Shown here one piece after another: positions 43,480 through 46,618 of a stretch of DNA of 46,618 bases (positions are counted from its first letter, which is position 1; each line of letters begins with the position of its first letter). The translations under genes and the position numbers were made by a program. The notes beneath the pieces are model-generated. The model did no database searches and had not been told where the DNA came from. It saw only the letters and a list, made by a program, of their open reading frames with translations. Origin of the DNA: Rhodobacterales bacterium 56_14_T64 (lineage in GTDB: Bacteria; Pseudomonadota; Alphaproteobacteria; Rhodobacterales; Rhodobacteraceae); the NCBI GenBank assembly GCA_002162795.1, contig MAAY01000047.1, forward strand, positions 1 through 46,618, given 5' to 3'.

Positions 43480-44409
43480 CTACTCATCCAGAACGTCCAA
43501 TCGCGGTTGGCGAACACTGGGCCGCGCACCTTGTCGTTGCGCCTTTACCCGTCTGGGCACCACATAGTCGCCACCCGCAGGAACGGCGGCGGGTGCAGCC
43601 TCTTGTTGGGAGTGTTCGGCGGCGTCGCGGACTTCGCCGATAGCAAAAACTTCGGCCTGACTGATCTGCTCGGGTGCGCTGTCAGCTGGCACAGCAGAGG
43701 TGTTGGATGCCGACACCCCACGATGAGGCTGGTTCAGCAGGGTTTCGACTAGAAACTCAACCAGCTTATCGGCTCCGCTGTTGCTCCAGGCCTCCATGTC
43801 ATCGCCGGCATCCAAGGCCTGGCTGAGGGAGACCGGGAAAATGCTGTCGAACAGCCCGTCGGTTTCTTTGCCGACGCGGGCATTGACGCGGGCACGGTCG
43901 CGGTCCGAGCGGAGTTTGTCGAAATGGGTGATCAGCAGAATATTGGGCCCACTCACGCCATCAGCGATGCTTTCCCAGACGGCAGCTTCGGACTGGCGCC
44001 AGGCCTGGGTGGCATGGGTACACCAGATCACCCCGTCCACATGCGGCATCAATGATTGCCAGACTTCGGCAGGCATGTTGGGGTCGGAAATACCCGGCAT
44101 GTCGATCAGATCGCACAGGGTCAGCGCATCAGAGGGAAAGAACAGACGGATCATCGCCGTTGTTTCCATCGCAACCTCGTTCAGATCTTCGGGGTTGATG
44201 GCACTCTGGGTGCCGTCGTTGGATACAACATATGCGGCTTCTTCGCCGTAAGAAATCCACACGGGGGGCAGTCGGGTTGCAGTCACTCGCGTCGGCAGGA
44301 TCTGACGGCCAACCAGCAGGTTGGTCAGGGTGCTTTTGCCGGCGCTAAATTCGCCCATCAGGGCAAGGCGCGGTTTACGCTGCGGCTGCGGGCTCTCTGT
44401 GCTGTGCAT
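43480..44409 (-). CDS. Dynamin-family-like GTPase, short form
   Basis: A 309-residue GTPase. P-loop GEFSAGKST (residues 19-27), a switch I Thr in RVTATRLPP, DMPG (103-106) and, at the G4 position, THFD (161-164), which departs from the usual N/TKxD. After about residue 225 there is no assembly stalk, only a disordered acidic-then-basic tail (ending QRQGARPSVRQPRLDVLDE). It therefore looks like a G-domain-only partner of the long GTPase ahead of it. The ATG at 44409 has AGGAGA at good spacing; ATG 44427 overlaps the previous stop and is the alternative. Confidence 0.8.
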   Translation of the reverse strand: MHSTESPQPQRKPRLALMGEFSAGKSTLTNLLVGRQILPTRVTATRLPPVWISYGEEAAYVVSNDGTQSAINPEDLNEVAMETTAMIRLFFPSDALTLCDLIDMPGISDPNMPAEVWQSLMPHVDGVIWCTHATQAWRQSEAAVWESIADGVSGPNILLITHFDKLRSDRDRARVNARVGKETDGLFDSIFPVSLSQALDAGDDMEAWSNSGADKLVEFLVETLLNQPHRGVSASNTSAVPADSAPEQISQAEVFAIGEVRDAAEHSQQEAAPAAVPAGGDYVVPRRVKAQRQGARPSVRQPRLDVLDE

Positions 44410-44423
44410 GGCTGTCTCCTGCG

Positions 44424-46487
44424 TCATGCTGTGTATTTTTTGAGTGTGCTTAATGCGGTATCCGTCGTCTGCTGCCGCTGTTGTTCGTCTTCGTTCGAGA
44501 ACAGTTTTTGCATATCGTTGCCCTGACGACTGTGATCGGCGATTTCCATTAAGATATCGCGTTGTTCGTCAAAGAAAGTCCTGAGCCGGGCCACGGTATT
44601 GGTATGCGCATCTGCCGTTTGCACAAATTTGAGCTGGGTCATGAAGTCCTCAGTCTCGGCGCAGATCAGTTTTTGGAAGCTTTTGACAAAGGCTTTGTAG
44701 CCCCGGGTGCGACGCCACCACGACGACCACCAGCTATCGTTGAAATCCAGCGCAATGGTCTGCCCAAGCGCCACCGGTGAGGCCACAAGGGGGACTTCGG
44801 GCACCGAAATCTGGATGCCCTCAACGGCCGATCCAAACCCAGTATAGAGCAATTCGGCGACCTCTTGCACGGCCTGTTCATAGCGCGCCAGTGCTGTTGT
44901 CTGAACCCGGCTGCTCATGACGGAGTAGGCGGATTTCAACAGCAACCGCAGGCCCGCAGGATCATATTCCCAAACGCATTCTTCGCCCCAGCGTTCCAAA
45001 TGTTCGATCAGCGAATGTGAGGCGCGGCTGATAAAGGTCGCATGTGCCCGGTCGGCGCGGTCTCGATACGCTAGGAAAACAGTGTCGATGTCTTCTTCAA
45101 GGGCTTGCAGATTGGACGCCGCGATCTGATCAAACCGGGTTTTGATGTCGTGCATGCTCAGGTTAGATCCCTGCGCAGCACCGTTGATCATAATGGATCG
45201 TGCGGCCTGTTGCCCAGTGACCAAGGTGATGGCAGAACTGGCAACCCGCGCCAGTAAAGGCGCGCCCAGATCCTTGACGATCCGAGTTGAGATTGATCGC
45301 AACAGCGCGGGCAACCCGGACAACTCCCAGACCATATTCTGCGAAGACTGTTCCGAGTTTGCGGCCTCAGGATTGGCTTCGGCCCAGTTCAGCAAGGCGG
45401 CACCGCTGGCGGGTTCCATCTCTTCCAGCTCACCGGTCAGCACCTTGCCTGCCCAATAGGCGCTGCCAAAGATGATCTCGGCGTCTTTTGGGCCGTGATG
45501 GGTGTCCAGCGTCTGGCGAATGCTGGCCTCAATCTCGGGGATCTGCCGGGCCGGGTCGGCCAATTCATCGATCCGGTTCACAAAGATCACCACCTCACGC
45601 GATTTGAGGTTCGAGATCATCCGGATCAGCCCCATATCAACCGAGGTCAGCGCCTGACTGGCCGACAAAACCACCACGCAGATGCGACTGTCGCGGATCG
45701 CCTGAATGGTGACCTGTTCGCGCATCATGAAGGTGTCATTCACACCCGGAGTATCGCGCAGGCACAGGGGGATGGGGACGGACTGGCTGTTCAGGTACAG
45801 ATCGGCTGACCGGGTGATATCGGCAAACCGTCCCTGTGTGTCATCGCCGTCCATCCCCGGCTCCAGATCGAAGTCATCACCGAGGCAGATGTAACGTTCG
45901 ATCAGGTTCTTATCAAAATACTCGTACTCGTGGGTTTGGCCCATCAGCAGTTCGAATTTGCGCCCCAACCGACTGCGCGAGCGCTCGCGCATCTGCTCGA
46001 TCTGGGTCTGGATCTTTTGCAGCTCACTTTCGGCGCCAGCCCGCCCGGCCATCTCGCCGATACGACCACCTTTGGTCAGCAGGCGGTCCCATTCCTGTTC
46101 GGTCATGAACTGGAAACGCGCACTTGTTTCAACACGTTGATCGCCCGGCGTCAGGTGTAGCGAAGTCACCACGGACGTCCAGGGGTTCACATCCGAGGGC
46201 AGCAAATCAGCCCAGCCGCCCATGGCGTTGACCAGCGAGGTTTTGCCCGATTTCACCTGCCCCAACAGGGTGATGCAAGGCTCGAAGCTGCTCAACTCCT
46301 TTTTCAGGCGCGGCAGAGTACGTGCGGCCTTGTCGCCCAACACGCCGGACAGCGAGTCCAACGCCGTCTCAAGCTCACCCATCTGGGTGGCGAACGCGGC
46401 GAGGGGTTCCATACCGGCGTTCAAATTGCTGGGTCGCGCGGCGGCGCGAATGTTGGTCATACTGTCAATCCGAGGCTGCATGTTCAT
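44424..46487 (-). CDS. Bacterial dynamin-like GTPase, long form
   Basis: A 687-residue dynamin-like protein. P-loop GQVKSGKTS (76-84), switch I Thr near 104, DTPG (245-248) and NRID (304-307) give a complete G domain, with a charged helical insertion at about 130-185. Residues 400-550 are helical, fitting a stalk. The segment NDSWWSSWWRRTRGY (583-597) is a Trp/Arg-rich element well placed to be a membrane-inserting paddle, followed by a helical return to the C-terminus. There is no signal peptide or true transmembrane helix. Dynamin-like proteins remodel or tether membranes and often work in pairs, as with the short GTPase encoded next. Confidence 0.82.
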   Translation of the reverse strand: MNMQPRIDSMTNIRAAARPSNLNAGMEPLAAFATQMGELETALDSLSGVLGDKAARTLPRLKKELSSFEPCITLLGQVKSGKTSLVNAMGGWADLLPSDVNPWTSVVTSLHLTPGDQRVETSARFQFMTEQEWDRLLTKGGRIGEMAGRAGAESELQKIQTQIEQMRERSRSRLGRKFELLMGQTHEYEYFDKNLIERYICLGDDFDLEPGMDGDDTQGRFADITRSADLYLNSQSVPIPLCLRDTPGVNDTFMMREQVTIQAIRDSRICVVVLSASQALTSVDMGLIRMISNLKSREVVIFVNRIDELADPARQIPEIEASIRQTLDTHHGPKDAEIIFGSAYWAGKVLTGELEEMEPASGAALLNWAEANPEAANSEQSSQNMVWELSGLPALLRSISTRIVKDLGAPLLARVASSAITLVTGQQAARSIMINGAAQGSNLSMHDIKTRFDQIAASNLQALEEDIDTVFLAYRDRADRAHATFISRASHSLIEHLERWGEECVWEYDPAGLRLLLKSAYSVMSSRVQTTALARYEQAVQEVAELLYTGFGSAVEGIQISVPEVPLVASPVALGQTIALDFNDSWWSSWWRRTRGYKAFVKSFQKLICAETEDFMTQLKFVQTADAHTNTVARLRTFFDEQRDILMEIADHSRQGNDMQKLFSNEDEQQRQQTTDTALSTLKKYTA

Positions 46488-46541
46488 GATGTTCTGACCG
46501 CTTGGTAAAAGTGTCGTGGTGATGTTGGGGCGTCGCAGGGA

Positions 46542-46618
46542 TCAATGAGAGATGTCATCGGCGATCTCCCGTTTTAGCTGCAGCATCAGGGTCACGGCAT
46601 CGACGGCAGCATCTTCAC
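46542..46618 (-). CDS. 3' end of an unknown gene upstream of the dynamin operon
   Basis: An open minus-strand frame enters from the right edge and ends in TGA at 46542-46544. The visible part is about 24 residues, an amphipathic helix-like acidic end (VTLMLQLKREIADDISH). It lies 54 bp before the long GTPase start and in the same direction, so it is probably a member of the same operon. The family cannot be determined. Confidence 0.5.
   Translation of the reverse strand, partial: EDAAVDAVTLMLQLKREIADDISH

Noticed and set aside
1-46618. CRISPR arrays, tRNA or rRNA genes, insertion sequences, prophage or att sites
   Set aside because: No regularly spaced repeats, cloverleaf-like sequences, transposase or integrase genes were found while reading both strands.

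Overview
The window looks like a chromosomal segment of a Roseobacter-group alphaproteobacterium (Rhodobacteraceae). I infer this from the moderate-to-high GC, the urease order ureD-A-(small ORF)-B-(ORF)-C-(DUF1127)-E-F-G divergent from urtABCDE, the TTT-type uronate locus and alphaproteobacterial-looking proteins throughout. No rRNA, tRNA, CRISPR array, integrase or intact insertion sequence was recognised.

Region 1 (about 835-10858, + strand) is a hexuronate catabolic operon. It holds an FCD-type GntR regulator with a dyad operator in its promoter, glucuronate isomerase (uxaC), mannonate dehydratase (uxuA), fructuronate reductase (uxuB), two Gfo/Idh/MocA dehydrogenases, and a tripartite tricarboxylate-type transporter (tctC-B-A). 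Six consecutive gene junctions overlap. Region 2 (11184-12484) is a small histidine kinase without a sensor domain followed by a single-domain response regulator.

Region 3 (12652-24900) is a complete urea module. The urease operon on the minus strand carries three non-standard passengers: a lower-GC 175-aa ORF, a tiny secreted His-rich protein and a DUF1127 gene. The urea ABC transporter urtABCDE diverges from it. An aldo/keto reductase and a TSUP permease follow as a convergent pair.

Region 4 (26735-41978) looks like a regulon for a nicotinate-like N-heterocycle. It contains a branched-chain-type ABC importer with a Tat-exported binding protein, a polytopic membrane protein, an enamidase, a MarR regulator, and an overlapping operon of FAD subunit, fused 2Fe-2S/molybdenum hydroxylase, 6-hydroxynicotinate reductase, UPF0280 (ApbE-like) and two AA_synth (DUF1185) paralogues. 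This matches the reductive nicotinate route known from the anaerobe Eubacterium barkeri up to ring opening, with extra genes of unknown role. A nearly identical 17-bp element (CATTWGYATACWMACAA) lies, in the same orientation, just upstream of the transporter, enamidase and hydroxylase operons and ties them together.

Region 5 (42221-46618, minus strand) is a compact operon with two dynamin-like/P-loop GTPases followed by two small proteins that look like Roadblock/LC7-type modules, plus the tail of another gene at the window edge. I do not recognise it as a described system. It and the nicotinate-like regulon with its UPF0280/AA_synth genes are the best candidates for new biology here.
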